This document shows, in pieces, positions 35,855-44,260 of a stretch of 64,000 bases of DNA. This DNA is from Streptomyces sp. HUAS ZL42 (GTDB lineage: Bacteria > Actinomycetota > Actinomycetes > Streptomycetales > Streptomycetaceae): positions 2,170,001-2,234,000 of the forward strand of contig NZ_CP160403.1 in assembly GCF_040782645.1 (NCBI RefSeq), read 5' to 3'. Positions within the stretch are counted from its first letter, which is position 1. Every line of letters begins with the position of its first letter. Under the pieces are notes generated by a model, which did not search any database, was not told where the DNA came from, and saw only the letters and a list, made by a program, of their open reading frames with translations. Both the position numbers and the translations under genes were made by a program.

Positions 35855-36598
35855 TCAGCCGTCCTTCCGGAACGCCCGTAGCTTGAACTCGGGGTCCGGG
35901 CGGGGCCGGTCCTGGTCGGGGAGGGCCTGCAGGCGTGCGGCGAACCGGTCGGCGAGGGGCTCGCCCGGCGGCAGGGTGACGAACCAGCCGCGCCGCAGGT
36001 CCGCGACCGTGCGGCGCGGGCTGCGGCCCTGGCCCCGGCCGGCGAAACGCGCCCGGCCCCACGGCCCGAGGCCGTGTTCGACGGCGTACGACTCCACCCG
36101 CGCGGCCTCGTCGCGGGCCGCATGGCGCGGCCTTGAGGCGAGCACGGCGTCGATGTCGCTGCCGACGTTGTGCGAGGCGGCCTTGTCGACCGTCGTGACG
36201 TACACGCCGCCGGGCCGCAGCACACGGGCGCACTCGGCGACGATGGTGCGCGCCTCGTCGTGGGTCTCCGCGAGGTGCAGCAGCCACACGCTGCTCACGG
36301 CGTCGAACTCGCCGTCCCGGAACGGCAGCCGGCGGCTGTCGGCGCGCACCACGGCACCGGGGAGCCGGGCGGCGGCCTGCCGGGCCATCGCCTCGGCCAG
36401 GTCGACGCCGGTCACACGCATGCCGTCCCGGCCGGCTGCGATCCGCCGGGTCACGATGCCCGTGCCGCAGGCGACGTCGAGCAGACTGCGCGCCTGGTGC
36501 GGTACCAGGCTCAGGACGCCCTCCGCGGCGGCGGCCGCCCTGGGCTCGCCGCCGCGCAGACCGTCGTACCGCTCGGCTTCCTTGTCGTAGTCCAGCAC
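35855..36598 (-). CDS. Class I SAM-dependent methyltransferase
   Basis: 247 aa from GTG 36598. Begins LDYDKEAERYDGLRGGEPRA; motif I LLDVACGTGIVTRRI, acidic motif VTGVDLAEAM, then VVRADSRRLPF and VSSVWLLHLAE, the UbiE/Methyltransf_11 pattern. Arg-rich middle part. Substrate unknown. Starts 31 bp after the pterin dehydratase gene on the same strand. Confidence 0.9.
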   Translation of the reverse strand: MLDYDKEAERYDGLRGGEPRAAAAAEGVLSLVPHQARSLLDVACGTGIVTRRIAAGRDGMRVTGVDLAEAMARQAAARLPGAVVRADSRRLPFRDGEFDAVSSVWLLHLAETHDEARTIVAECARVLRPGGVYVTTVDKAASHNVGSDIDAVLASRPRHAARDEAARVESYAVEHGLGPWGRARFAGRGQGRSPRRTVADLRRGWFVTLPPGEPLADRFAARLQALPDQDRPRPDPEFKLRAFRKDG

Positions 36599-36628
36599 TG
36601 GTGGTCCTCGCTCGCAGCCCGGTGCGCG

Positions 36629-36934
36629 TCAGCGCGCCCCGTGCCCCGGCGCCAGTTCCTCCACCCTGTGCGCGAGTTGGAAGTCGAGTTCGGTGACGGC
36701 TCCGCCCACGCTGTGCGTGTTCACGGAGAGCTGGACGGTGTTGTAGCCGAGCGTGAGGTCCGAGTGGTGGTCGAGCTCGTCCTGGACCTGGGCGATGTGG
36801 ATGACCAGCGCGGTCGCCGCGAAGTGGGAGGCCAGCCGGTAGGAGCGGGTCAGGCGGTCCCCGTCGAGCGACCAGCCCGGCAGCTCGGCCAGCCGGTCCT
36901 CGATCTCCTTCTGCGACAGCGGTTCGACGGCCAT
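36629..36934 (-). CDS. 4a-hydroxytetrahydrobiopterin dehydratase
   Basis: 101 aa from ATG 36934, a normal size for pterin-4a-carbinolamine dehydratases. LPGWSLDGDRLTRSYRL and VQDELDHHSDLTLGYNTVQLSVNTHSVGG carry the catalytic His-His-x(n)-His signature. It dehydrates the 4a-carbinolamine formed by aromatic amino acid hydroxylases; no hydroxylase is adjacent. Probably co-transcribed with the following methyltransferase. Confidence 0.93.
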   Translation of the reverse strand: MAVEPLSQKEIEDRLAELPGWSLDGDRLTRSYRLASHFAATALVIHIAQVQDELDHHSDLTLGYNTVQLSVNTHSVGGAVTELDFQLAHRVEELAPGHGAR

Positions 36935-37019
36935 GGCCCGGCTCCCTTCCTGGATGTCGCGTACCTGTCCAGCGTGCCACAGGACACCTGCCGCGGCCCT
37001 GGTCAGAAGGGCCCCGGCC

Positions 37020-38090
37020 TCAGTCATGAAGGCATTCGGCCGCCAGATCGTCGGCGAGCGCGGCGATCCGGGCGCGCCCCTCCACCCGCTCCACCCATGT
37101 GTGCGGCAGCCCGACGTCGCCGTGCAGTGCGCCGAGGATGTTGCCGCAGATGGAACCGGTGGAGTCGCTGTCACCCGAATGATTGACGGCCAGCAGGAGG
37201 GCGTCCTCGACGCGGTGCGTGGCCAGCGCCGCGTAGACCCCGATCGCGAGCGCCTCCTCGGCGACCCAGCCCGCGCCGAGCTTCTCCACCTTCTCGGGGG
37301 CCGGCCCGCCCTCGGCCGCCAGGTCGAGGGCTCGGTTCAGGGCGGCCGAGGTCTCGTCGTGCCCGCGGTGCCGACCGAGCAGGCGCAGGGTGCGCAGGAC
37401 GGCGCCCTCCACGGAGTCCCCTGCGATCACGTACGACACGATGGCGGCGAGCGCGCCGGCCGCGTAGTAGCCGGTGGGGTGGCCGTGCGTCGTCTGGGCG
37501 CAGCGGGCGGCGAGGTCGAAGGCGCGGCCGGCGGGTGCCTTGGCCACCAGGCCGAAGGGTGCCGAGCGCATGACCGCCCCGCAGCCCTTGGAGTCGGCGT
37601 TGACCGGGCCGGGCGCGCCCAGTTCGGCCCAGGGGTCGGGCACGTGGTCCTGGGCGAGCCCGGACAGGCAGGCGTTCCCGGGGGCCCGGCGGGCGTACAG
37701 CCAGGGTTCGGCGAGCAGGCCGTGGTTCGGCCCCTCGTCCGGTCCCGGCCTGGTCTGGGTCTCGAGCCAGCGCCCGTACGCCCTCCGCACCAGGGTGGTC
37801 TCCGCGCCGCCGATGCCCTTGCTCCGGGCCCGCCCGACCGCCTGGCGCAGGCCCTCCACCGTGAACAACGTCATCTGGGTGTCGTCGCTGATGCGGCCGA
37901 CGGCCCCCTCGCCGTCCGGCACCAGCCGGGTCACGCCCCTCTCGCCGTACGTCGCGCGGATGCGGTCGAGGGAGGAGAACTCGACGGGGTAGCCGAGGGC
38001 GTCGCCCAGCGCTCCGCCGAGGAGACAGCCCCGTACTCGGGCGCGGTACACCGCCGCGGCCTCCAGGGACGGTTTGCGCCACTCGTTCAT
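37020..38090 (-). CDS. ADP-ribosylglycohydrolase family protein
   Basis: 356 aa from ATG 38090. Two metal-binding signatures of the family are intact: SDDTQMTLFTVEGL in the N-terminal third and NHSGDSDSTGSICGNILGA near the end; GCLLGGALGDALGYPVEF is also conserved. It removes ADP-ribose from proteins or small molecules. Divergent from an MmyB-like regulator with only 29 bp between starts, so the two probably share a control region. No ADP-ribosyltransferase is encoded nearby. Confidence 0.94.
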   Translation of the reverse strand: MNEWRKPSLEAAAVYRARVRGCLLGGALGDALGYPVEFSSLDRIRATYGERGVTRLVPDGEGAVGRISDDTQMTLFTVEGLRQAVGRARSKGIGGAETTLVRRAYGRWLETQTRPGPDEGPNHGLLAEPWLYARRAPGNACLSGLAQDHVPDPWAELGAPGPVNADSKGCGAVMRSAPFGLVAKAPAGRAFDLAARCAQTTHGHPTGYYAAGALAAIVSYVIAGDSVEGAVLRTLRLLGRHRGHDETSAALNRALDLAAEGGPAPEKVEKLGAGWVAEEALAIGVYAALATHRVEDALLLAVNHSGDSDSTGSICGNILGALHGDVGLPHTWVERVEGRARIAALADDLAAECLHD

Positions 38091-38119
38091 ACCCGCGCTC
38101 CTCGACTACGGTCGTCCGT

Positions 38120-38950
38120 ATGACCATTGTCGCGACCGGCAACGCAGCCCGAGCCGCCACCCCCGCGGACAAGCGCATCGGCCCGCTGCTGCGGGCCTGG
38201 CGGGAGCGGCGGCGGGTCAGTCAGCTGGAGTTGGCGTTGCGGGCCGGATCCTCCGCACGGCACGTCAGCTTCATCGAGACGGGCCGGTCCCGGCCGAGCG
38301 AGGAGATGGTGCTGCGGCTGGCCGAGCATCTGGACGTTCCCGTCCGGGAGCGCAACGCCCTGCTCCTCGCGGCCGGTTATGCCCCGCACTACCCGGAGAC
38401 CCCGCTGGACGACCCGGCGCTGGAGGCGCTGCGTGAGGGCATGGAGCGGCTGATCCAGGGCTACGAGCCCTACCCTGCGCTCGTCGTCGACGCGACCTAT
38501 CAGGTGGTGGCGGCGAACCGGGGCATCACGATGCTGCTGGACGGAATCCCCGAGTTCCTCCTGAAGCCGCCGCTGAACGCGATGCGGCTGACGCTGCACC
38601 CCGAGGGCCTCGCGCCCCGTATCCGCAACCTCCGTGAGTGGCGCGGGCATCTGCTCACCCAAATGGAGCGGCAGATCGCCCTGCACCGCTTCGAGCCGCT
38701 GCGGGCGCTGTACGAGGAGGTGTCTGCCTACCCGGTGCCCAAGGACGCGGCCGACGACGAACCGGCGCAGCCCGTCGCGTACTTCGCTCTGCCGATGCGG
38801 ATCGAGCACGAGGGCCGGACGCTGTCGTTCATCTCGTCGATCTCGACGTTCAACACGCCCATGGACGTGACGGTCGCCGAGCTGGCCATCGAGACGCTGC
38901 TCCCGGCCGACCCGGCGACGGTCAAGTACCTTCACTCACTGATGACCTGA
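38120..38950 (+). CDS. MmyB-like XRE-family regulator
   Basis: 276 aa from ATG 38120. N-terminal HTH (RIGPLLRAWRERRRVSQLELALRAGSSARHVSFIETGRSRPS), then an MmyB-like ligand-binding domain (LIQGYEPYPALVVDATYQVVAANRG, AYFALPMRIEHEGRTLSFISSI) thought to bind lipids or small ligands. The adjacent divergent ADP-ribosylglycohydrolase is a likely target. Overlaps the convergent membrane-protein gene by 19 bp. Confidence 0.92.
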   Translation: MTIVATGNAARAATPADKRIGPLLRAWRERRRVSQLELALRAGSSARHVSFIETGRSRPSEEMVLRLAEHLDVPVRERNALLLAAGYAPHYPETPLDDPALEALREGMERLIQGYEPYPALVVDATYQVVAANRGITMLLDGIPEFLLKPPLNAMRLTLHPEGLAPRIRNLREWRGHLLTQMERQIALHRFEPLRALYEEVSAYPVPKDAADDEPAQPVAYFALPMRIEHEGRTLSFISSISTFNTPMDVTVAELAIETLLPADPATVKYLHSLMT

Positions 38951-39354
38951 CAGGTCTTCAGGCTCATGTGCTGCAGCGCGGCGAACCCGGCGACGGTGAC
39001 CGCCTGCAGCACCGTCCACACCGCGCCCGCCGCCGACGGCGACAGCCACAGGACCAGGGCGACGCAACTCAGCACCGCCCAGGCGAGGTTGGCCTCGACC
39101 ACGGCCCTGACCGGCAGCGTGGCCGGACGGGTCCGGGAGGCGAGCAGGCCCACGCCCGCCGCGTACACCGCGAGGAAGGCGCCGAGTCCGATCAGCAGCC
39201 CCGAGTCGATCCCGAGGAAGCGGCCCAGCGGACCGGAGGCGGCGAGGTAGGCGATGGCATTCGCCCCGGTCACCACCGCGTCCAGGGCGAGAAAGCGGCG
39301 CAGCGCGAGGTGCGGCCGGGCCGTCCGGGCCAGGGCCTGCTGGGTCACGGACAT
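38932..39354 (-). CDS. Four-helix integral membrane protein
   Basis: 140 aa from ATG 39354. Four hydrophobic segments: around AVVTGANAIAYLAA, GLLIGLGAFLAVYAAGVGLL, LAWAVLSCVALVLWL and AVWTVLQAVTVAGFAAL. Starts MSVTQQALARTARPH. No family assigned with certainty; small actinobacterial membrane proteins of this shape exist next to MmyB-like regulators. Function unknown. Confidence 0.75.
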   Translation of the reverse strand: MSVTQQALARTARPHLALRRFLALDAVVTGANAIAYLAASGPLGRFLGIDSGLLIGLGAFLAVYAAGVGLLASRTRPATLPVRAVVEANLAWAVLSCVALVLWLSPSAAGAVWTVLQAVTVAGFAALQHMSLKTCQVISE

Positions 39355-39393
39355 GACGAATCACCCTCCGTCGGGGTCGGGTCGCTGGTGGGG

Positions 39394-39431
39394 CCGGTTT
39401 CCGGGCCGGAGTGCGCCGGCCCGGAAACCGG
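39394..39431. repeat. Perfect 16-bp hairpin between two divergent genes
   Basis: CCGGTTTCCGGGCCGG / CCGGCCCGGAAACCGG with a 6-nt loop. It is 40 bp upstream of the membrane-protein start (39354) and 162 bp upstream of the DUF5753 regulator. Since both flanking genes read away from it, it is not a simple terminator; an operator or mRNA leader structure is possible. Confidence 0.7.
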
Positions 39432-39592
39432 TGTCACCACCCTCCCTCGCCAGGGCCTGACGGTCGATTACGCATGAGGTAATGGCCGAAGCAAGCCCCG
39501 GGAGTGTCGAGTACCTCGTCCCGTCGCCGTGAGAGCTTCGCCGGAACATGACACACTGGCCGAGATCCTTCGGCGCGTAGGGGAGACGTGGC

Positions 39593-40456
39593 GTGAGTGA
39601 GCGGCGACCGGCGCCCACGGTGGGGCAGGTGGTGCTCGGCAAGCGGCTTCAGGAGCTGCGGGAGGCGGCCGGCCTCAAGCGTGAGGAGGCCGCCAAGGTG
39701 CTGCGGGTGGCCCCCGCGACCGTACGGCGGATGGAGATGGCCGAGGTCGCGCTGAAGATCCCGTACGTGCAGGTGCTCCTCGAGACGTACGCCGTGCCGG
39801 AGGACGAGGCGAACACGTTCGTCGCGCTGGCCGAGGAGGCGAACCAGCCGGGCTGGTGGCAGCGCTTCCACGACGTGCTGCCGGAGTGGTTCAGCCTGTT
39901 CGTCAGCCTCGAGGGCGCCGCCCGGATGATCCGCTCCTACGAGCCGCACTTCGTGCCCGGGCTGCTGCAGACCGAGGACTACGCGCGTGCCGTCCTGGAG
40001 GCCGGGACGATCGGGCAGACCACTCCGGAGGCGATCGAGCGGCATGTGTCGCTGCGGATCGCCCGGCAGCGGCTCCTCGAGGGCCCGAACCCGCCCCACC
40101 TGTGGGTGATCATGGACGAGACGGTGCTGCGGCGCCCGGTCAGCATCCGCTCCGAGGTCATGCGCGGGCAACTGGACAAGCTTCTGGAGTACGCCGAGCG
40201 CGACCGCGTCACCCTGCAGATCGCCGAGTTCGCGGCCGGCCCGCACCCGGGGACGGCCGCACCCTTCTCACTCTTCCGTTTCGCCGAGCCCGAACTGCCC
40301 GACATGGTCGTCACCGAGTACCTCACCGGTGCCCTGTACCTGGACCACCGCAGGGAGGTCTCGGCGCACCTCGAGGTCCTGGACCACATGACGACGCACG
40401 CCGCGTCGGCACAACGTACGCGGAAGATCCTCCAGGACTGCCGGGAGGACATCTGA
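39593..40456 (+). CDS. Helix-turn-helix protein with DUF5753 domain
   Basis: 287 aa from GTG 39593. XRE HTH at 12-70 (LGKRLQELREAAGLKREEAAKVLRVAPATVRRMEM). DUF5753 follows from about 95 with YEPHFVPGLLQTEDYARAVLEAG and later FRFAEPELPDMVVTEYLTGALYLD. These regulators are abundant in Streptomyces and usually paired with a small DUF397 protein; here none follows. Its stop overlaps the start of a 14-codon ORF (TGATG) leading to the methyltransferase gene. Confidence 0.93.
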   Translation: MSERRPAPTVGQVVLGKRLQELREAAGLKREEAAKVLRVAPATVRRMEMAEVALKIPYVQVLLETYAVPEDEANTFVALAEEANQPGWWQRFHDVLPEWFSLFVSLEGAARMIRSYEPHFVPGLLQTEDYARAVLEAGTIGQTTPEAIERHVSLRIARQRLLEGPNPPHLWVIMDETVLRRPVSIRSEVMRGQLDKLLEYAERDRVTLQIAEFAAGPHPGTAAPFSLFRFAEPELPDMVVTEYLTGALYLDHRREVSAHLEVLDHMTTHAASAQRTRKILQDCREDI

Positions 40457-40500
40457 TGCACCGCTCATCATCCAAGGCCCGAGGAGAACACGCCGCATGA
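40456..40500 (+). CDS. 14-codon coupling ORF between regulator and methyltransferase (candidate)
   Basis: ATG 40456 overlaps the upstream stop as TGATG, encodes MHRSSSKARGEHAA, and its TGA (40498-40500) overlaps the next ATG as ATGA. A GAGGAGA ribosome site for the downstream gene lies inside it. The exact double overlap suggests translational coupling rather than a functional peptide. It sits where a DUF397 gene usually follows. Confidence 0.4.
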   Translation: MHRSSSKARGEHAA

Positions 40501-41297
40501 CCGGATCCAACGCCGAGCCGCTCCGCATCGACACCAGCCGGCCGCATCCGGCCCGGGTGTACGACTGGTGGCTGGGCGGCAAGGACAACTACCCGGTGGA
40601 CGAGGAGCTGGCCCGGAAGATCCTCGCCGTGGACGGCTCCGTGCTGCGCGGGGCCCAGGCCAACCGCCGGTTCATGCACCGGGCCGTCCGCACGGCGGCC
40701 GAGGCCGGGATACGCCAGTTCCTGGACATCGGCACGGGCATTCCCACCGAGCCCAATCTGCACCAGGTGGCGCAGGGCGTCGCCTCGGAGGCGAAGGTCG
40801 TGTACGCGGACAACGACCCGATCGTCCTCAGGCACGCGGAGGCGCTGCTGCGGGGCTCCGCCGAGGGCAGCACCGACTATGCGCACGCCGACGTCCGCGA
40901 CATCGACGGCCTGCTGGCGCGGGCCGGCGAGTCCCTGGACTTCGGCGAGCCGGTGGCGCTGTCGCTGGTCGCGCTGACCCACTACCTGGGGGACGAGGTC
41001 CACGAACTGCTGAAGCGGTACGTGGAGACACTCGCCCCGGGCAGCTACCTGATCCTGTCCCAGGTCACCCCGGACCTGAGCCCGCAGGCCATCGAGAAGG
41101 CGGCCGAGAACTTCCGCCGCAGCGGAACCCCCTTCTTCCCCCGCTCGCTCGCCGAGTTCTCCCGCTTCTTCGACGGCCTTGAGCTGCTCGGCCCCGGCGT
41201 GATCCCGGTGTCGGGCTGGCGCCCGGAGCCGGAGGACGTGGCGGCCCAGGCGGAGGGCATCGTGCCCGTGTACGCGGGGGTGGCCCGCAAGCCCTGA
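40497..41297 (+). CDS. SAM-dependent methyltransferase (Methyltransf_19/DUF574 type)
   Basis: 266 aa from ATG 40497. Family start IDTSRPHPARVYDWWLGGKDNYPVDEELA; motif I FLDIGTGIPTEPNLHQ; VVYADNDPIVLRHAEALL; and VALSLVALTHYLGDE. The family is nearly restricted to actinomycetes and often lies next to XRE-DUF5753 genes. Its target is unknown. Probably co-transcribed with the upstream regulator. Confidence 0.93.
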   Translation: MTGSNAEPLRIDTSRPHPARVYDWWLGGKDNYPVDEELARKILAVDGSVLRGAQANRRFMHRAVRTAAEAGIRQFLDIGTGIPTEPNLHQVAQGVASEAKVVYADNDPIVLRHAEALLRGSAEGSTDYAHADVRDIDGLLARAGESLDFGEPVALSLVALTHYLGDEVHELLKRYVETLAPGSYLILSQVTPDLSPQAIEKAAENFRRSGTPFFPRSLAEFSRFFDGLELLGPGVIPVSGWRPEPEDVAAQAEGIVPVYAGVARKP

Positions 41298-41346
41298 CGC
41301 CCCGGCGGGCAGGCCGCCACGGCGAGCACCGGGGCGGGGGAAGGCG
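41298..41346 (+). terminator. Possible terminator after the methyltransferase
   Basis: CGCCCCGG (41298-41305) pairs with CCGGGGCG (41339-41346); a further partial hairpin lies inside. It starts immediately after the stop codon. Confidence 0.5.
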
Positions 41347-41494
41347 GGCGGTACGGAAACCCGCCGCCCCCTCTCCGATACCTGTCCGGTGGGGATTCTG
41401 CGGGAGCCGCGGGTTCTGGCACGCCTCCCCCGCTCTCGTCCTCGCCCGAGCCGGGGGCACGCCGCGTTGCATCGACACCCTCCGCCTCGCGGCT

Positions 41495-41518
41495 GCCCCC
41501 ACCTGCGGTGGTGGGGCC
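41495..41518 (-). terminator. Possible terminator of dnaK
   Basis: CCCCACC / GGTGGGG arms (41497-41503 and 41510-41516) with flanking G/C pairs, about 40 bp downstream of the dnaK stop on the minus strand. The rest of 41347-41555 shows a repeat-like CCCCCGCTCTCG...GAGCCGGGGG hairpin and no gene. Confidence 0.5.
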
Positions 41519-41555
41519 CCGCCGCTTTCCTCCGGCCTGCCCCGCCGGCCAGGCC

Positions 41556-43436
41556 CTACGCCGCCCCGCCCTTCTGCTCCTTGTCCTCGTCGACGATCTC
41601 CGCGTCCACGACCCCCTCCTCTTCATGGGAAGCGTCCTGGGAGGAGCCCTGGGACGCGGTGTGTTCCTCTCCCGTGGGTGTCTGCTGGGCCTGGGCGTAC
41701 ATCGCCTGGCCCATCTTCTGGCTGACCGTGGCGAGCTTCTCGACACCGGCGCGCAGGGCGTTGGTGTCGGCGTTCTGCTCCAGCAGGGTCTTGAGCTCGG
41801 CGACCGCCGACTCCACCTCGGACTTGGTGTCGGCCGGCACCCGCTCCTCGTTGTCGCGGATGAACTTCTCGGTCTGGTAGACGAGTTGCTCGGCCTGGTT
41901 GCGGGTCTCGGCGGCCTCCCGGCGTTGGCGGTCCTCCTCGGCGTACTGCTCGGCCTCCCGCATCATGCGGTCGATGTCGTCCTTCGGGAGGGCCGAGCCG
42001 CCGGTGACGGTCATCTTCTGTTCGCGGCCGGTCGCCAGGTCCTTCGCGGAGACGTGCATGATCCCGTTGGCGTCGATGTCGAACGCGACCTCGATCTGCG
42101 GGACGCCGCGCGGGGCGGGCGGCAGGCCGGTGAGGTCGAAGACGCCCAGCTTCTTGTTGTACGCGGCGATCTCGCGTTCCCCCTGGTAGACCTGGATGCC
42201 GACCGAGGGCTGGTTGTCCGTGGCCGTCGTGAAGATCTCCGAACGCCGGGTCGGGATCGTGGTGTTGCGTTCGATGAGCTTCGTCATGATGCCGCCCTTG
42301 GTCTCGATGCCGAGGGACAGCGGCGTGACGTCGAGGAGCAGGACGTCCTTGACGTCGCCGCGGATGACACCCGCCTGGAGGGTGGCGCCGACCGCCACGA
42401 CCTCGTCCGGGTTGACGCCCTTGTGGGGGTCCTTGCCGGTGAGTTCCCGGACCAGTTCGGTGACCGCGGGCATCCGCGTCGACCCTCCGACGAGGATGAC
42501 GTGGTCGATCGCGGACAGCTTCACGTTCGCGTCCTTGATCGCCTGGTGGAAGGGCGTCTTGCAGCGGTCCAGCAAGTCGGCCGTCAGCTCCTGGAACTGG
42601 GCGCGCGTCATCTTCTCGTCGAGGTGGAGGGGGCCTTCGGCGGAGGCCGTGATGTAGGGGAGGTTGATGGTCGTCTCGGAGGAGCTGGAGAGCTCGATCT
42701 TCGCCTTCTCGGCGCCCTCGCGCAGCCGTTGCAGCGCCATCTTGTCTTTGCCGAGGTCGACGCCGTACTGCCCCTTGAACTTCTTCACGAGGTACTCGAC
42801 GACCCGCTGGTCCCAGTCGTCGCCGCCGAGGTGTGTGTCGCCGTTGGTGGCCTTGACCTCGATGACCCCGTCGCCGATCTCGAGCAGCGACACGTCGAAG
42901 GTGCCGCCGCCGAGGTCGAAGACGAGGACGGTCTGCTCCTCGCCGCGGTCCAGGCCGTAGGCGAGGGCGGCGGCGGTCGGCTCGTTGATGATCCGCAGGA
43001 CCTTCAGGCCGGCGATCTCCCCGGCCTCCTTGGTCGCCTGCCGCTGGGCGTCGTCGAAGTATGCGGGCACGGTGATCACGGCGTCCGTGACGTCCTCGCC
43101 GAGGTAGGACTCGGCGTCCCGCTTCAGCTTCTGCAGGACACGGGCCGACAGCTCCTGCGCGCGGTAGCGGGTGCCGTCCACGTCGCCGTGGTCCGGGAAG
43201 CGCCAGGTCGCGTCGCCCATGTGCCGCTTCACGGAGCGCGCGGTGCGGTCGACGTTCGTCACCGCCTGCCGCTTGGCGACCTCACCGACCAGCACCTCGT
43301 TGTTCTTGGCGAAGGCCACGACCGACGGTGTGGTCCTGGCCCCCTCCGCGTTGGCGATGACCGTGGGCTCACCGCCCTCCAGCACGGCCACCACCGAGTT
43401 CGTGGTTCCGAGATCGATCCCGACCGGTCGTCCCAT
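41556..43436 (-). CDS. dnaK: Chaperone DnaK (Hsp70), extra copy
   Basis: 626 aa from ATG 43436, with GGAAGGGGA upstream. ATPase domain: [78 protein letters not shown]. Substrate domain: [14 protein letters not shown] onwards. The C-terminal lid ends in an acidic tail ([13 protein letters not shown]). No grpE, dnaJ or hspR gene follows, unlike the main actinomycete dnaK operon, so it is a second, solitary copy. The promoter carries a HAIR-like half-site. Confidence 0.96.
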   Translation of the reverse strand: MGRPVGIDLGTTNSVVAVLEGGEPTVIANAEGARTTPSVVAFAKNNEVLVGEVAKRQAVTNVDRTARSVKRHMGDATWRFPDHGDVDGTRYRAQELSARVLQKLKRDAESYLGEDVTDAVITVPAYFDDAQRQATKEAGEIAGLKVLRIINEPTAAALAYGLDRGEEQTVLVFDLGGGTFDVSLLEIGDGVIEVKATNGDTHLGGDDWDQRVVEYLVKKFKGQYGVDLGKDKMALQRLREGAEKAKIELSSSSETTINLPYITASAEGPLHLDEKMTRAQFQELTADLLDRCKTPFHQAIKDANVKLSAIDHVILVGGSTRMPAVTELVRELTGKDPHKGVNPDEVVAVGATLQAGVIRGDVKDVLLLDVTPLSLGIETKGGIMTKLIERNTTIPTRRSEIFTTATDNQPSVGIQVYQGEREIAAYNKKLGVFDLTGLPPAPRGVPQIEVAFDIDANGIMHVSAKDLATGREQKMTVTGGSALPKDDIDRMMREAEQYAEEDRQRREAAETRNQAEQLVYQTEKFIRDNEERVPADTKSEVESAVAELKTLLEQNADTNALRAGVEKLATVSQKMGQAMYAQAQQTPTGEEHTASQGSSQDASHEEEGVVDAEIVDEDKEQKGGAA

Positions 43437-43471
43437 CGCAGTCCCCTTCCGCCAGGAGCCTCCCGCACTCC

Positions 43472-43501
43472 AGCACAAAACTTGAGTGAGCCGTTGTCAA
43501 T
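43472..43501 (-). promoter_or_regulatory. dnaK promoter with HAIR-like half-site
   Basis: Minus strand: -35 TTGACA (43495-43500), 17-bp spacer, -10 TGTGCT (43472-43477), about 35 bp before the ATG. Overlapping it, CTTGAGT (43481-43487), 7 bp, then TGTCAAT (43495-43501). HspR-binding HAIR is CTTGAGT-N7-ACTCAAG; the left half is perfect, the right half degenerate. Suggests heat-shock control by HspR. The -35 overlaps the end of the GDPD gene. Confidence 0.7.
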
Positions 43502-44255
43502 GGGACACGTTCCCCGTCGAGGGGGTTCGATTCGGGCCTCCTCGCAGCTCCACGGCCCTTCGCGGCCTGTCGGTGATCAGTACGTCCACTCGGGTGTCGT
43601 GGAGGAAGGTGCGCAGGCCCGAGTCGTCGTTGACCGTCCACACCATCGTGAAGAGACGGTGCCGGGCCGCCTCACGGAGCACGTTGGCGCGCGCGAGCCG
43701 CTGGTGCACCGCGACCCCGTGCGCGCCACAGGCACGCAGGCGCCGCAGCGGGTACAGCTCGCTCAGCCGGGTTCCCGCCAGGCGCGCCGCGCCCACCTCA
43801 CTGCGGTCGCGCCCCAGCGACAGGGCCGTCCGCACGCCGGGGAACGCCTGCGTGATCGCGGCGACGGAACGATCCTCCAGAGTGGTGGCGACGAACCCGT
43901 CCGTGCCGAGGAGCGCGACCGCCCGGTCGATCAGCTCGCGTTCGTACCCGGTCTCCTTCAGGTCCAGGTGCCCGACGAGCCGTCCGGCGATCAGCTCCAT
44001 GACGTCGTCGACGACGGGCACGGCATGTCCTGCGCGCTCACACAGCTCGGCGTGCGTGATGCGGGACAGCGGCGGCCCGGTGTGGTTCACCCGCGGGTCG
44101 TGGTACACGACGAGGACGCCGTCCGCCGTGCGCCGGATGTCGAACTCGACGTACTCGGCGCCGGACAGAAGCGCATCCTCGTACGCCTCCCGGGTGGCGG
44201 CGGGGAAGCGTTCGGAGCCGCCCCGGTGGGCGGAGACGTCGGGTCGTCGCGACAT
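43497..44255 (-). CDS. Glycerophosphodiester phosphodiesterase family protein
   Basis: 252 aa from ATG 44255. Conserved catalytic motifs SAHRGGS, EYVEFDIRRTADGVLVVYHDP (Glu, Asp and His for metal and acid-base catalysis), HLDLKE and MVWTVNDDS. The family hydrolyses glycerophosphodiesters to glycerol-3-phosphate. No signal peptide is seen, so cytoplasmic. Its stop codon coincides with the -35 of the downstream dnaK. Confidence 0.92.
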   Translation of the reverse strand: MSRRPDVSAHRGGSERFPAATREAYEDALLSGAEYVEFDIRRTADGVLVVYHDPRVNHTGPPLSRITHAELCERAGHAVPVVDDVMELIAGRLVGHLDLKETGYERELIDRAVALLGTDGFVATTLEDRSVAAITQAFPGVRTALSLGRDRSEVGAARLAGTRLSELYPLRRLRACGAHGVAVHQRLARANVLREAARHRLFTMVWTVNDDSGLRTFLHDTRVDVLITDRPRRAVELRGGPNRTPSTGNVSH

Positions 44256-44260
44256 GGGCG

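Noticed and set aside
35855..35855. Reading the GH74 and PL11 remnants as one new gene
   Set aside because: They lie on opposite strands and each matches the end of a different known family.
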